From positions 1 through 27,950 of the IMG/VR virus record IMGVR_UViG_3300009788_000261: a stretch of 27,950 bases of DNA; one strand, 5' to 3'. The first letter of the stretch is position 1; each line of letters starts with the position of its first letter. This DNA is from a virus. Below, piece after piece: positions 7,230-16,025 of the stretch. The notes beneath the pieces were generated by a model. The model searched no databases. It saw only the letters and a list, made by a program, of their open reading frames with translations, and had not been told where the DNA came from. A program made the position numbers and the translations under genes.

Positions 7230-7681
7230 TGGCTGATCTAAACCCAATGGTACCAGGAGATGTACCATATCCTCAGTATTCTGTAACTACAACTGAAGAA
7301 ATTTTTGCAGGAGTTACTATAGTTAAAGGAGTAATTTACACTAAAAACGCAACAGGTGAGTTAATTGTTGCAACAGGTGATTTTAACGATGGATTATTCC
7401 AAGCAAAAGCAGCACCTGAAATTGTACCTGCAGTAGCAGGAGATACTGTCCAAGTTTTAGGTCCAAGAACTAGAATGATCTTCACAACAACAGAAGCTGG
7501 ATTAATTGTTGGAGAAGATGTCATTGCAGTAGCTAATACTACTGGTGTAATTGGTGGTTTAGAATCTTCTGATTTGTATCTTGGAAAAATATTTGAGATT
7601 TATACTAGAAATACAGATTCAACTAGAAAAAAGATCACTGATGTTGGTGACAGAGTAGTAGTGGAGACGGTGCAAGCATAA
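7229..7681 (+). CDS. Capsid decoration (cement) protein, probable
   Basis: This 150-residue beta-rich protein sits directly before the major capsid gene. The pattern is that of small head-decoration proteins: an Ala/Gly/Val-rich strand series IVKGVIYTKNATGELIVATG, then AKAAPEIVPAVAGDTVQVLG, then LIVGEDVIAVANTTGVIGG. It would bind the capsid surface and stabilise it against DNA pressure. TAATG junctions on both sides couple it to scaffold and capsid. Family membership is judged from composition and gene order. Confidence 0.6.
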   Translation: MADLNPMVPGDVPYPQYSVTTTEEIFAGVTIVKGVIYTKNATGELIVATGDFNDGLFQAKAAPEIVPAVAGDTVQVLGPRTRMIFTTTEAGLIVGEDVIAVANTTGVIGGLESSDLYLGKIFEIYTRNTDSTRKKITDVGDRVVVETVQA

Positions 7682-8778
7682 TGGCTGGTTCTGAGTATAA
7701 GGGTTCAATTACTATTTTACCTGATGGTAGAGTGTATGAAGGACAGCATGAGAATGGTGCTCCAGAAGGCCAGAAACTTTTTGCTAGACTTCTAAAACCT
7801 ACAGAGAAAGGATTAGCAGCTAAAGTAAAACCAATGCAAGATAGAACCAGTGGATTATTTGCAAGAATAGTTAATGAGGGATTATCCTTAGCAGCAGCTA
7901 CTACAATTGCACAATCAGAGAACATTACTCATTTGCAGTTAATCAGATTATTTGAAGCAGCTCAAGGAGTACCTGATGTGTATTTCCACATTGATGCAAT
8001 GTATATACACAGAGATATTCCACAGTTAGAATTCAGAGAGACCTTCTATGATACTACACAAGACGTTGAATATTTAGATAGATCAGAAGAATCAAGATCT
8101 ACTCAGACAAACTATGATGAAATTGTTTATGATTTAAAGAAACTAACAGGAAAAACTTACAATCCAATTGAGGATATAATTAGAACTATCATTAATCCAC
8201 AAGAAGTTGACCAGAACCAAATAGCCTGGGGAATGCTTAGACGTAGAAACCAAGAAGGTATCAATCAACTAGTAAAAATTGCAAATACACAAACTCAGCT
8301 TGGCTCACCAGCAGATATTGGTGCAAACTTTCATTCCACTAACAATACAGGAAATGATCTTTTAGAATTATTCAAAAACTTTTTGATAGCAGAAGATGTC
8401 TCAATTGATTATGTGGCAATGTCTCCTACAATGTATGCTAATTATACCTCAAATACATGGACTGAAAATAGCGGTCCTTATGGATTATCCCCAACGAGAT
8501 TACCATCAGGTGGTGTTGTGCCATTTCCAGGAATCCCTGGAATCACAGCAGTAGTTGATGCAATGATTACAAATGATGATGTAATGTTTGCCATTAACAA
8601 AGCAAATGCAATGAGACTAGGACAAGGACCAGTAATTATGCGAAGATATTATGACGAGGAAAGAGATGCTGAAGTTGTAAAGAAATTAGACTTTAACGAG
8701 TATATTGCAGTAAACGACCAGTTAACCAAATTAACTAGAAACTTTGGTATGACCATACCATTTGACCCAGCAGCATAG
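7681..8778 (+). CDS. Major capsid protein, HK97 fold (probable)
   Basis: This 365-residue protein follows protease/scaffold and decoration genes, the fixed place of the major capsid protein. A helical region (QLIRLFEAAQGVPDVYFHID) is followed by a long middle with NPQEVDQNQIAWGMLRRRNQ. A later region, YVAMSPTMYANYTS followed by FPGIPGITAVVDAMITNDDV, matches the P-domain strand pattern of HK97-like capsid proteins (the phage form: v-m-spt-y..l, then l.G.pv..d..i). The C-terminus GMTIPFDPAA is typical of the final strand. It ends a unit; a new promoter box follows. Confidence 0.8.
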   Translation: MAGSEYKGSITILPDGRVYEGQHENGAPEGQKLFARLLKPTEKGLAAKVKPMQDRTSGLFARIVNEGLSLAAATTIAQSENITHLQLIRLFEAAQGVPDVYFHIDAMYIHRDIPQLEFRETFYDTTQDVEYLDRSEESRSTQTNYDEIVYDLKKLTGKTYNPIEDIIRTIINPQEVDQNQIAWGMLRRRNQEGINQLVKIANTQTQLGSPADIGANFHSTNNTGNDLLELFKNFLIAEDVSIDYVAMSPTMYANYTSNTWTENSGPYGLSPTRLPSGGVVPFPGIPGITAVVDAMITNDDVMFAINKANAMRLGQGPVIMRRYYDEERDAEVVKKLDFNEYIAVNDQLTKLTRNFGMTIPFDPAA

Positions 8779-8784
8779 AAATAG

Positions 8785-8797
8785 TTCTTTTCTCTTT
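8785..8797 (+). promoter_or_regulatory. Leaderless-type promoter box (connector unit), weak
   Basis: TTCTTTTCTCTTT begins 31 nt before the ATG at 8816. The A/T part is poorer in A than other copies; the spacing supports it and chooses 8816 over an upstream in-frame start at 8762. Confidence 0.45.
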
Positions 8798-8815
8798 TGT
8801 TTAATAATTACAATT

Positions 8816-9016
8816 ATGGGAATTAACTATGGCCAGTTCAGAAATAGAAGTGAGGATTTAAGAGATCTACCTGGCACAGTTCTTGAATCAATTGGTGATG
8901 ATAATTTAAGATATGAAAAATTTGACTATCAGGAAACTGCAGATCTAATAAATAGAAATTTAGATGTTGTGCAGGCAAGATATAACGAGCGATTCAATTT
9001 CCCACCAGCGAAATGA
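8816..9016 (+). CDS. Small protein after capsid gene, unknown function
   Basis: This 66-residue acidic protein begins MGINYGQFRNRSEDL and is helical in its second half (YQETADLINRNLDVVQARYN). It overlaps the next gene by ATGA, so the two are translated together. Its place between capsid and connector suggests a head-completion accessory. I do not recognise the family. Confidence 0.6.
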   Translation: MGINYGQFRNRSEDLRDLPGTVLESIGDDNLRYEKFDYQETADLINRNLDVVQARYNERFNFPPAK

Positions 9017-9471
9017 GTGTACAGCCAATAGATCAGTATTTGACACTTGATTTTTTCAAGAAGATGATACAAAGCACAGATACACAAGATGATGATTTGT
9101 ATTTACAATTTGTAAATGATGCTAATGGAAAAGTTCAAACTGCAATAGCTAGATATATTGATACACCAATTGGTGAAGGTTCTGAAATTTTTTCTAGATG
9201 TCATAATGCAGCCCTAGCATATGCCAGAGCATTACAAGCAGAAGATATCGAATTGATAGAAAAATCAAAAAATTATCTAGAAAAATATAACATTGAACTA
9301 TACGGAGAAGGTGGTACACAAGATCATCCAATGGCTGGAGGACTAATCCAGGAATTAATATCAACTAGAAATAATAGAACAGAAACTATTCTTGCAAGAT
9401 TTGATCCAAGAGAAATTAAAGTTCCATTACCAACTCAAAATGATCTATTTGTATCTCAACGATTCGGATAA
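9013..9471 (+). CDS. Head-tail connector (adaptor) protein, probable
   Basis: This 152-residue, largely helical protein has the look of the HK97 gp6/SPP1 gp15 adaptors that form a ring under the portal. It has an N-terminal helix (YLTLDFFKKMIQS), DLYLQFVNDANGKVQTAIAR, then an alanine-rich helix NAALAYARALQ and a lysine-rich one. The C-terminal quarter (DPREIKVPLPTQNDLF) is extended. Order after the major capsid protein fits. Confidence is limited because these adaptors share fold more than sequence. Confidence 0.5.
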   Translation: MSVQPIDQYLTLDFFKKMIQSTDTQDDDLYLQFVNDANGKVQTAIARYIDTPIGEGSEIFSRCHNAALAYARALQAEDIELIEKSKNYLEKYNIELYGEGGTQDHPMAGGLIQELISTRNNRTETILARFDPREIKVPLPTQNDLFVSQRFG

Positions 9472-9483
9472 TCTAGATTATAA

Positions 9484-9496
9484 TTCTCTTAAAAGA
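9484..9496 (+). promoter_or_regulatory. Leaderless-type promoter box (first fibre unit)
   Basis: TTCTCTTAAAAGA begins 31 nt before the ATG at 9515, a close match to the genome-wide box. Confidence 0.65.
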
Positions 9497-9514
9497 TTAA
9501 TGATGTTTTGAAGT

Positions 9515-9856
9515 ATGGTAGACTTTCCAATTGATACAGGTATTAGAAAAATAGGTGATTCAATTCTAACTCCAATTGCAAAAAATGTAGATGAGGAATG
9601 GTTTGCAGAAGACATTACCATACTATTATCTAACACAAAAGTTCTTGGTACAATAGTAGTTGATTTTGCTTATTCCATATCTACAATTATAGAGTATACT
9701 TTGGATGGTGGAGCTAATTTTATAGCATTTAATCAAGGAGATCCAGTAGAAGGTGGTCAATCAAGATTTATTGATGTAACTACTGGTAATTTAGTTAATT
9801 TTAGAGCAAAGGGTGCTGGAACTCTAATTCGTTGTATTGTGAGTCGTGTTCCATAA
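9515..9856 (+). CDS. Small beta protein, head or fibre accessory (unknown)
   Basis: This 113-residue beta-rich protein ends IEYTLDGGANFIAFNQGD, then SRFIDVTTGNLVNFRAKGAG, then TLIRCIVSRVP. That is a jelly-roll-like pattern also seen in small virion surface proteins of phages, where a single strand pair presents a glycine-rich loop. It opens a five-gene unit of adhesin-like proteins. The following ATG abuts its stop codon. No specific family is claimed. Confidence 0.6.
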   Translation: MVDFPIDTGIRKIGDSILTPIAKNVDEEWFAEDITILLSNTKVLGTIVVDFAYSISTIIEYTLDGGANFIAFNQGDPVEGGQSRFIDVTTGNLVNFRAKGAGTLIRCIVSRVP

Positions 9857-10060
9857 ATGACTTTATGGCATCCAGATCCTCCACAAGGATTTTCTACAGA
9901 GCAAGAACTAGTAATTATTGGCAGACCCGTAATTCCTAGATTTGATTCCCCACAAGGAATAAAGAGTGAATTTATTCCACCTATAGAAACTGCTTGGATT
10001 GACAATAATGGTAATGAGTTCTTAGATAACTTTGGAGAAGTTATAGTATTTTCACCATGA
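9857..10060 (+). CDS. Small protein with fibre-type C-terminal tag
   Basis: This 67-residue, proline-rich protein (WHPDPPQGF) starts at the base after the preceding stop and overlaps the next gene by ATGA. Its end, DNNGNEFLDNFGEVIVFSP, resembles the end of the ten-repeat propeller gene at 10542 (LGDDLVNENGEFLVAS). The two may share an assembly or docking tag. Function unknown. Confidence 0.55.
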   Translation: MTLWHPDPPQGFSTEQELVIIGRPVIPRFDSPQGIKSEFIPPIETAWIDNNGNEFLDNFGEVIVFSP

Positions 10061-10545
10061 CTATACGAATCTTTGAGTTACCCCCAAAAGCTGGTGAGGT
10101 TTTAAATTCTACTAAAATACCCACAGAAGATCCAAATGATCTAGCTGATGCAACAAGAATGGTGTCAGCTGCTGATATTACACCATACACATGGGCAGCA
10201 TCAGATGAAGACTCACCATTATCTGTAGGGGTATTATACACAACAGAAGCTGCAGTTGTTGGTAGGCAAATTAACAATGTTGCATTTTCTCTAAAGAATG
10301 CACCTACTGGAGGTACAATGGAGTTTGATATACTAAAAGAGACTGGAATTAATTTTAATACTTTTACAACTATTTTTTCAACTCGTCCAACAATTATGGT
10401 TAACGAGTTTACAAGTACAACATCAATTCCTGTACCCATAGTATCTGATACTTTATGGCAATCAGGAAGAAGACTACAAATTAGACTAATCACTAATGAT
10501 TCAAACTTTGCAGCTACTGGTGTAAAGGGGACAATAAAGTCATGA
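10057..10545 (+). CDS. Fibre or adhesin domain protein (probable)
   Basis: This is a 162-residue protein. Its C-terminal two-thirds has a jelly-roll pattern common in viral appendages: FSLKNAPTGGTMEFDILKE, a polar loop, FTSTTSIPVPIVSDTLWQSG, then LQIRLITNDSNFAATGVKGT. The N-terminal part (PKAGEVLNSTKIPTEDPNDL) resembles the segment by which fibre subunits attach. It is joined by ATGA overlaps to genes on both sides. Probable role in surface attachment, by family resemblance. Confidence 0.55.
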   Translation: MTIRIFELPPKAGEVLNSTKIPTEDPNDLADATRMVSAADITPYTWAASDEDSPLSVGVLYTTEAAVVGRQINNVAFSLKNAPTGGTMEFDILKETGINFNTFTTIFSTRPTIMVNEFTSTTSIPVPIVSDTLWQSGRRLQIRLITNDSNFAATGVKGTIKS

Positions 10546-12200
10546 CTCGAAATAGTGCAGCCCAAGTATTCAAAGGAGGTTGGGAAGAGCTAGAAAATGC
10601 AGTAATTACAGATAATGTAGTACAGTTTAGCTCTGAGAGATTTGGATTTTTCATCCGACCTGATGGTACTGAAATATTTACAATAGATCTTGCAGGTCTT
10701 GTTGAAACACGTACTTTGTCTGTTCCATGGGATGTTGCCACATTTGGTTCCATTACAAACACATTCAGCACTGATTCTGATATTGCAGAACCATCTGGTC
10801 TCTTCTTCAAAGATGATGGCACCAAAATGTTTGTGATGGATGTAACTACTGTTGAGATTTTTGCGTATGATCTTCCTGTACCGTGGGATGTTTCTAGTAT
10901 CGTAGATACTCCTGTATCACTTACTATTACAGTGCCATCTTCAACTCCTTTTCAATGTGTTTTTAGCACAGAAGGTGATTTTTTGTTTGTTACAGATGGT
11001 ACTGTTATAGTTAGATTTCCATTACCTGTACCATGGGACATTACAAGTTTTGTTCCATCAAGTGATACACAATTTGATCCTGTAGGTACGATGAATCCTG
11101 TTTCTGCTGCATTCAAGCCTCAAGGAGATATGATGTATCTTGGAGATCGTTTTACCATGATGGTTGAGGAATTTAGTCTATCGACTCTTTGGGATATTAC
11201 AACAGCTACACCAACAGGTAATGTGTTTACTTTTGCAGGTGCCGAGAATGCACGTGATTTGATATTTAGAACAAACGGATTAGAATTTTTCTCACTATCT
11301 TTTGATGATCCTCTTGCTACTGTTACAAAGTTTCATCTTGATGAATTATGGAACATATCATCTGCTGCATATTTTCCAAATCAAAATGCAATAACTGCTG
11401 CATTTCATGCATCAATCACTTGGAAACCTGATGGTCTGAAATATTTTATACTGGATGCTGCAAATCCTGATAAAATAGATGGATATAGCGTACCGCACCC
11501 ATTTAATTCAGATGGAGCTACTCTTGATGGTTCATTTGTTGTAAATCCGCCAGAAGGAAATCCAAGAGGAATGTTCTGGCATCTTGATGGTACACTTTGT
11601 TGGATTACAGGAACTGGAAGTGATGAAGTACACCAGTTTGACTTATCTACACCTTGGGACATTACAACAATGTCTGATCCTGGCATATCTGTACTGCCTA
11701 GTGGTACTGGTGGAGCACCTCAAGGAATGTTCATCGGTAAAGGTGGATTGAAACTATACATTGTAGATGGCCAAGATGACATAATGGAGTATAATATGAC
11801 CGTACCTTATGATATTACTACTTTGAATACAATCCCAGTTAATACGCTAGATATTTCAGCAAAAACAATGAGACCAAGAGATATCGTATTCAAACCAAAT
11901 GGTACAATGATGTTTATAATATCTGATACTGATAAAACTATAACACGATACATCTTACCAACTCCTTGGAGTTTAGCAGGTGCATTCTTTATTGATTCAC
12001 TTGATACTTTGATAGTTGGTGAAACAACACCACAAGGATTATTCATAAGACAAGATAATGGAAAACAACTATTTCTGTTAGGTGTTACAACTGCTAGTCT
12101 TCACACTTTTGACATGTCACTAGAGTTTAACAATACACTAATCAACGAACTTGGAGACGATCTGGTAAATGAGAATGGAGAATTTTTGGTGGCCTCATAA
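10542..12200 (+). CDS. Ten-repeat beta-propeller fibre protein
   Basis: This 552-residue protein is almost wholly repeats of about 50 residues, ten by eye between residues 36 and 530. Each runs (G/S)-x-F-x-P-x-G-x-x-x-F-x-x-D, then a short strand, then an L-P-x-PWDIT-type end. Examples are GLFFKDDGTKMFVMD with LPVPWDVSS, and GMFWHLDGTLCWITG with LSTPWDITT. Repeats of this kind fold as beta-propeller blades, and similar arrays occur in tail-fibre proteins of marine phages. Ten repeats exceed one ordinary seven- or eight-bladed ring. The C-terminus carries the NENGEFLV tag noted at 9857. Extracellular ligand binding is likely; the ligand is unknown. Confidence 0.65.
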   Translation: MTRNSAAQVFKGGWEELENAVITDNVVQFSSERFGFFIRPDGTEIFTIDLAGLVETRTLSVPWDVATFGSITNTFSTDSDIAEPSGLFFKDDGTKMFVMDVTTVEIFAYDLPVPWDVSSIVDTPVSLTITVPSSTPFQCVFSTEGDFLFVTDGTVIVRFPLPVPWDITSFVPSSDTQFDPVGTMNPVSAAFKPQGDMMYLGDRFTMMVEEFSLSTLWDITTATPTGNVFTFAGAENARDLIFRTNGLEFFSLSFDDPLATVTKFHLDELWNISSAAYFPNQNAITAAFHASITWKPDGLKYFILDAANPDKIDGYSVPHPFNSDGATLDGSFVVNPPEGNPRGMFWHLDGTLCWITGTGSDEVHQFDLSTPWDITTMSDPGISVLPSGTGGAPQGMFIGKGGLKLYIVDGQDDIMEYNMTVPYDITTLNTIPVNTLDISAKTMRPRDIVFKPNGTMMFIISDTDKTITRYILPTPWSLAGAFFIDSLDTLIVGETTPQGLFIRQDNGKQLFLLGVTTASLHTFDMSLEFNNTLINELGDDLVNENGEFLVAS

Positions 12201-13249
12201 TGGTTAAGAAAACAATAGATGAGCAAACATCTGCTGATGTAGAACTTGATCACCGTATAGTGTTTGCTAATGGTACAGGGAAAATGAGAAAAGATATTCT
12301 AGGTCACGTTTTAGATTACGCAACACACACAGGAATATTACAAGGACTTACAAAATCAGTTAATGCTGGAGATGACAAGTTATTTGATATTGAAGCAGGT
12401 GAAGGTATCATAATAGATAGAACAGACCCTATTAATCCTGTTCTAACTAGAATAATATTTCCGCAAACTCTTGGGATAACTGACCCTAACTTAACTGACG
12501 CATTGTCTCATGTGTATATTGACATTACAGGTACTGTTATCGTAAGAAATACATCACCAACTCAAACAAACCTTGAAGAGGAACTATACCTTGGAGGACA
12601 GGTTCACGATACCGCTGCTCAAATTATACTATTTCCAATACCAGACCCCGTAATTGCTTACGGGACTTCTGCAACTGAAATAGTAGAGACAGTATTATCA
12701 GGTGGCAGAACCCTCGAAGGCGGTTTCTTATTTCCTTCAGGAGCAATGGATTTGACCCTTGCCATTACAGCAGCTACAGTTAACCAATGGGGAAGAAATT
12801 TTGTAAATAATCCAGGTGATCCAAACATTACACCCATTCCTCCAAGAGTAATAATTCCTGCATCAAACTTTTTCAAAGTCTTTGATGATGGTGCAGGAAG
12901 TCTAGTCTTTTTCCCTCAACCTACCACGGATGTATTAGAACCAACACTGATGAATCTAAATGGTGCAGGAACTCTAGTTGCTCTACAACCTGGGCGATAT
13001 TCAATAATTCGGGTATTTATTTCAGCAGGTGATGAAAACGTTGTATTCTATTATGGAACGCAACAATATATGACTCTAATAGAAGCACAAGCAGCAATAG
13101 AGACTACATTTGTAGAGAATGAAGCTACATTCTCAATATCACCCATCGCAAAAATATTCATTGAAGAAGGGGTAACTGATTTGACAGCAGGCTTACTTGC
13201 AGGAACAGTAGTAATTCAACGAATAACATCAAGGACTCAATTAGTATGA
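12200..13249 (+). CDS. Fibre or appendage base protein (probable)
   Basis: This 349-residue protein starts at a TAATG junction. Residues about 45-130 (GLTKSVNAGDDKLFDIEAGEG, IIIDRT, then SHVYIDITGTVIV and ELYLGGQVHD) resemble a region of phage appendage proteins that begins with LTxGxV and a GxGxIVD turn. Those proteins link baseplate or head to fibres. The C-terminal half is beta-rich with an FFKVFDDGAGSLVFFPQPTT loop region. It is the last gene of the 9515 unit. A structural appendage is likely; attachment site on the particle is not known. Confidence 0.5.
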   Translation: MVKKTIDEQTSADVELDHRIVFANGTGKMRKDILGHVLDYATHTGILQGLTKSVNAGDDKLFDIEAGEGIIIDRTDPINPVLTRIIFPQTLGITDPNLTDALSHVYIDITGTVIVRNTSPTQTNLEEELYLGGQVHDTAAQIILFPIPDPVIAYGTSATEIVETVLSGGRTLEGGFLFPSGAMDLTLAITAATVNQWGRNFVNNPGDPNITPIPPRVIIPASNFFKVFDDGAGSLVFFPQPTTDVLEPTLMNLNGAGTLVALQPGRYSIIRVFISAGDENVVFYYGTQQYMTLIEAQAAIETTFVENEATFSISPIAKIFIEEGVTDLTAGLLAGTVVIQRITSRTQLV

Positions 13250-13293
13250 TTCTCAAATGAATATAATTGTAAATCTGGCATAATAACAAACAC

Positions 13294-13306
13294 TTCTCAA
13301 AAAGTA
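13294..13306 (+). promoter_or_regulatory. Leaderless-type promoter box (long fibre unit)
   Basis: TTCTCAAAAAGTA begins 32 nt before the TTG at 13326. The spacing is the best evidence that this TTG is the true start, because no ATG lies nearby in frame. Confidence 0.65.
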
Positions 13307-13325
13307 TGACCTTGAGTTAATTTCA

Positions 13326-16025
13326 TTGGTAACTCTTCCAAATCTAAATAAAGGAGTCACAAAAGATCCTACTCCTCCTGCAACTGATACTGTACTTTCT
13401 CCAATAACAATTCCTAATGGTACTACACTAGTTACAACAAAGACCACAAATGAAACAATAGACAATGTAGATCAACTAATTGATTATGTTTCAGGAGATA
13501 ATTCACCTAATTTTATTCCACAAAGTGCAATTGAAAATCTTGTAGCTGATTTAGCAGGAAAAGAAGATCTAGTTAACAAAGGAGCAGCTAATGGTTATGC
13601 TCCATTAGTTTCAAGTCTTGTACCAATTGCAAATTTAGGAACTGGTACTCCTGATGGAACAAAATTTCTAAGAGATGATGGTGTCTTTATTACTCCTGCT
13701 GCTGCTACTGGAATTACATCAATTAATGCAGATACAACTGCAGCACAAATAATTGCTGCAGGTACAGGATTGGGAATTGTCGATGTTGGTGCAACTCATA
13801 CTTTATCTATAGATGCAACTGTAGCTACTTTAACGGGAGCACAAATACTCACAAACAAAACAATTACTGCTGCTGCAAATACTCTTACAATAGCTTCAAC
13901 TGATTTAACAGATACTGTTAATATTGCAAGAGATACTAATAATCTAAGCTTCTTTGCAGCTACTACTTCTGCTCAATTAGCTGGTATAATCTCTGATGAA
14001 ACTGGTACAGGTGTCTTAGTTTTTGGAACATCTCCAACTATTGTTACTCCAACTATTGCAAGCTTTACAAATGCTGGACATAATCATCAAGATGCAGCAG
14101 GAGGAGGTCAACTTGATTCAACTCTATCATTATCTGACACTGCAGATATAACATATCTAAACACTGCAAATCTTTACATTGCTGGAGTAAGACAAGATTT
14201 TCTTGGATTATTAGCTGGAACTGCAGGTCTTAATGTTGGAGGAATTGCAGGAAATCCAACTACACAAGTTAATGGCGATCTTTGGCTTAACACAACAACC
14301 AATCAAATATTTGGAAGAATCAATGGAGTTGATGTTGATCTAGGTGCAGGTGGAGGTACTGGAATCACATCTATTAATGCAGATACAACTGCAGCTCAAG
14401 TTCTTGCTGGAACTACAAATAGAATATCTTTAGTAGATGTTGGTGACACTCACACTTTTGATATTGATGCAGCATATGTGGGACAATCAAGCATTACAAC
14501 ACTTGGTACAATAACTACAGGTGTATGGAATGGAACTGCTATAACTGGTGCAAATATTAATGCTGCAAGTACTGATTTAACAGATACTGCAGACATTGCA
14601 TATCTAAATACTGCGAATGTCTTTGGTTCTGCACTTACACAAACCTTTACTCATGCTGCTGCTGCAACAGGCTTTAGACTCTTACCAGTTGCAGGTGATG
14701 TAACTACAACTCCACTTGATGGATCAATCTGGTATAATCTAACAACTAATAAATTCCGAGTAAGAGAAAATGGGGCTACAGTTGATCTTATTGGTGCAGG
14801 TGGTGGCTCTGATACTCCTTGGACTGAAGCACATGACTTTGCAGGACAATTACTAACATGGGATATTGGTGCAACTCATGATATTACAACTCAACAAGTT
14901 GCTGATTTGCTTGTTTACACATTAGTTGATGATGAGGTAGATGTTGGAATAGAAATTTCAAACAGTGATGGATTTATCAGATTCCAAAATCTAAATCCGT
15001 CTGCTAATCAATTTAGTCCTGGCATAACTATGGAATCATCTGGTAGTAGTGGTGGTGATGCTGCTGATATAATAGGACAAATGTCCCCAGCAGACGATAC
15101 TGGCGCAAATCCTGCTCTAAGAATCATAGCCAGACAAAATGATGAGACAGATTTGGTGAATAGATCCATTTTAGATATTATGAATAATGCCAATATTCGT
15201 TGGAGATTCCAAGCAAATGGAGATGCTTTAAGCAATGTATCTACTTCTAAATTTGAAATTTTCAAATTAGTTGATGGATTTTCTGATGAACTAAACACAT
15301 CATCAAACAATCTTTTCATTGAAATAGATAATAGTAATCAAATTGGTTGGGATAATTCATCAGGAGACTTTGCAAATGCTATACAATTTAACACTGGAAA
15401 TAATTTCCAGGTTTTCCAAGGTGGATCTAGCAGTGATCTTCTCTTTCAAGTTACATCGACTCTTTTTGACATGCAAGGTCTTAGTATTCTCAATCCTGCT
15501 GCTATTGTAGATGCAGCCCTCAATGAACAAATAATTTTTGTCAGTGTAGCTTCTGCTGTTAATGAATTTACAATAACAAACGCAATATCTGCTAATGGTC
15601 CTATACTATCTGCAACTGGAACTGCAACTAATATCGATATTAATATCAATCCAAAAGGTACAGGTGTTGTATCACTAGCTGGAGATGTCTCTGTTTCTGG
15701 TGATCTTGTCATGGGTGATAGATTCCAAGGAAGTGTAGGAGCAGATATTGTTGGTGCTGCAACTATAACTCTTGGAGATGGAAACTATTTTGATATTACA
15801 GGAAATACCAATATTGATTTTATGACTACAACTGGTTGGCAAGCAGGTTCTATAGTTGTATTGCAATTTGATGCAAATTCAGGTGTTAATGATAACACTG
15901 CATCTCCACCTGCAAATACTGCTGCATTTGAACTTGCAGGAGACTTTACAGCTTCTGCAGGAGATACCATAACTGTTGTATTTGATGGTACATTTTGGCG
16001 AGAAATTTCAAGGAGTGTTAACTAG
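13326..16025 (+). CDS. Long trimeric-type fibre protein
   Basis: This 899-residue protein has the marks of tail or head fibres. A conserved N-terminal segment (NETIDNVDQLIDYVSGD) is followed by ATLTGAQILTNKTITAA and TGTGVLVFGTSPTIVTPTI, which are stock phrases of phage fibres. Then come repeated shaft modules (TGITSINADTTAAQ twice, STDLTDTxxIA three times with one variant) and glycine-rich hinges (DLGAGGGTG, DLIGAGGGSD). A head domain follows, ending VVFDGTFWREISRSVN, a usual fibre terminus. It probably forms a homotrimer that binds the host surface. TTG start supported by the promoter box. The next gene starts directly after its stop. Confidence 0.75.
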   Translation: MVTLPNLNKGVTKDPTPPATDTVLSPITIPNGTTLVTTKTTNETIDNVDQLIDYVSGDNSPNFIPQSAIENLVADLAGKEDLVNKGAANGYAPLVSSLVPIANLGTGTPDGTKFLRDDGVFITPAAATGITSINADTTAAQIIAAGTGLGIVDVGATHTLSIDATVATLTGAQILTNKTITAAANTLTIASTDLTDTVNIARDTNNLSFFAATTSAQLAGIISDETGTGVLVFGTSPTIVTPTIASFTNAGHNHQDAAGGGQLDSTLSLSDTADITYLNTANLYIAGVRQDFLGLLAGTAGLNVGGIAGNPTTQVNGDLWLNTTTNQIFGRINGVDVDLGAGGGTGITSINADTTAAQVLAGTTNRISLVDVGDTHTFDIDAAYVGQSSITTLGTITTGVWNGTAITGANINAASTDLTDTADIAYLNTANVFGSALTQTFTHAAAATGFRLLPVAGDVTTTPLDGSIWYNLTTNKFRVRENGATVDLIGAGGGSDTPWTEAHDFAGQLLTWDIGATHDITTQQVADLLVYTLVDDEVDVGIEISNSDGFIRFQNLNPSANQFSPGITMESSGSSGGDAADIIGQMSPADDTGANPALRIIARQNDETDLVNRSILDIMNNANIRWRFQANGDALSNVSTSKFEIFKLVDGFSDELNTSSNNLFIEIDNSNQIGWDNSSGDFANAIQFNTGNNFQVFQGGSSSDLLFQVTSTLFDMQGLSILNPAAIVDAALNEQIIFVSVASAVNEFTITNAISANGPILSATGTATNIDININPKGTGVVSLAGDVSVSGDLVMGDRFQGSVGADIVGAATITLGDGNYFDITGNTNIDFMTTTGWQAGSIVVLQFDANSGVNDNTASPPANTAAFELAGDFTASAGDTITVVFDGTFWREISRSVN
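13707..13744 (+). repeat. Fibre shaft repeat, copy 1
   Basis: This 38 bp segment encodes TGITSINADTTAA and recurs at 14358-14395 with few changes. A second shared 19-mer, ACTGATTTAACAGATACTG, occurs at 13899 and 14571. Together they mark an internal duplication of the shaft of the fibre gene. Confidence 0.65.
14358..14395 (+). repeat. Fibre shaft repeat, copy 2
   Basis: Second copy of the 38 bp segment at 13707; the distances between paired repeats (651 and 672 bp) indicate a duplicated module of about 650-670 bp. Confidence 0.6.

Noticed and set aside
8762-8815. Upstream start for the 66-residue gene
   Set aside because: It would overlap the capsid gene end and run through the promoter region; the ATG at 8816 is 31 nt from the box.
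10041-10565. Minus-strand open frame of 174 codons opposite the fibre genes
   Set aside because: It lies wholly opposite genes joined by ATGA overlaps with clear protein patterns. Its product is low-complexity Ser/Val-rich, typical of an antisense shadow.
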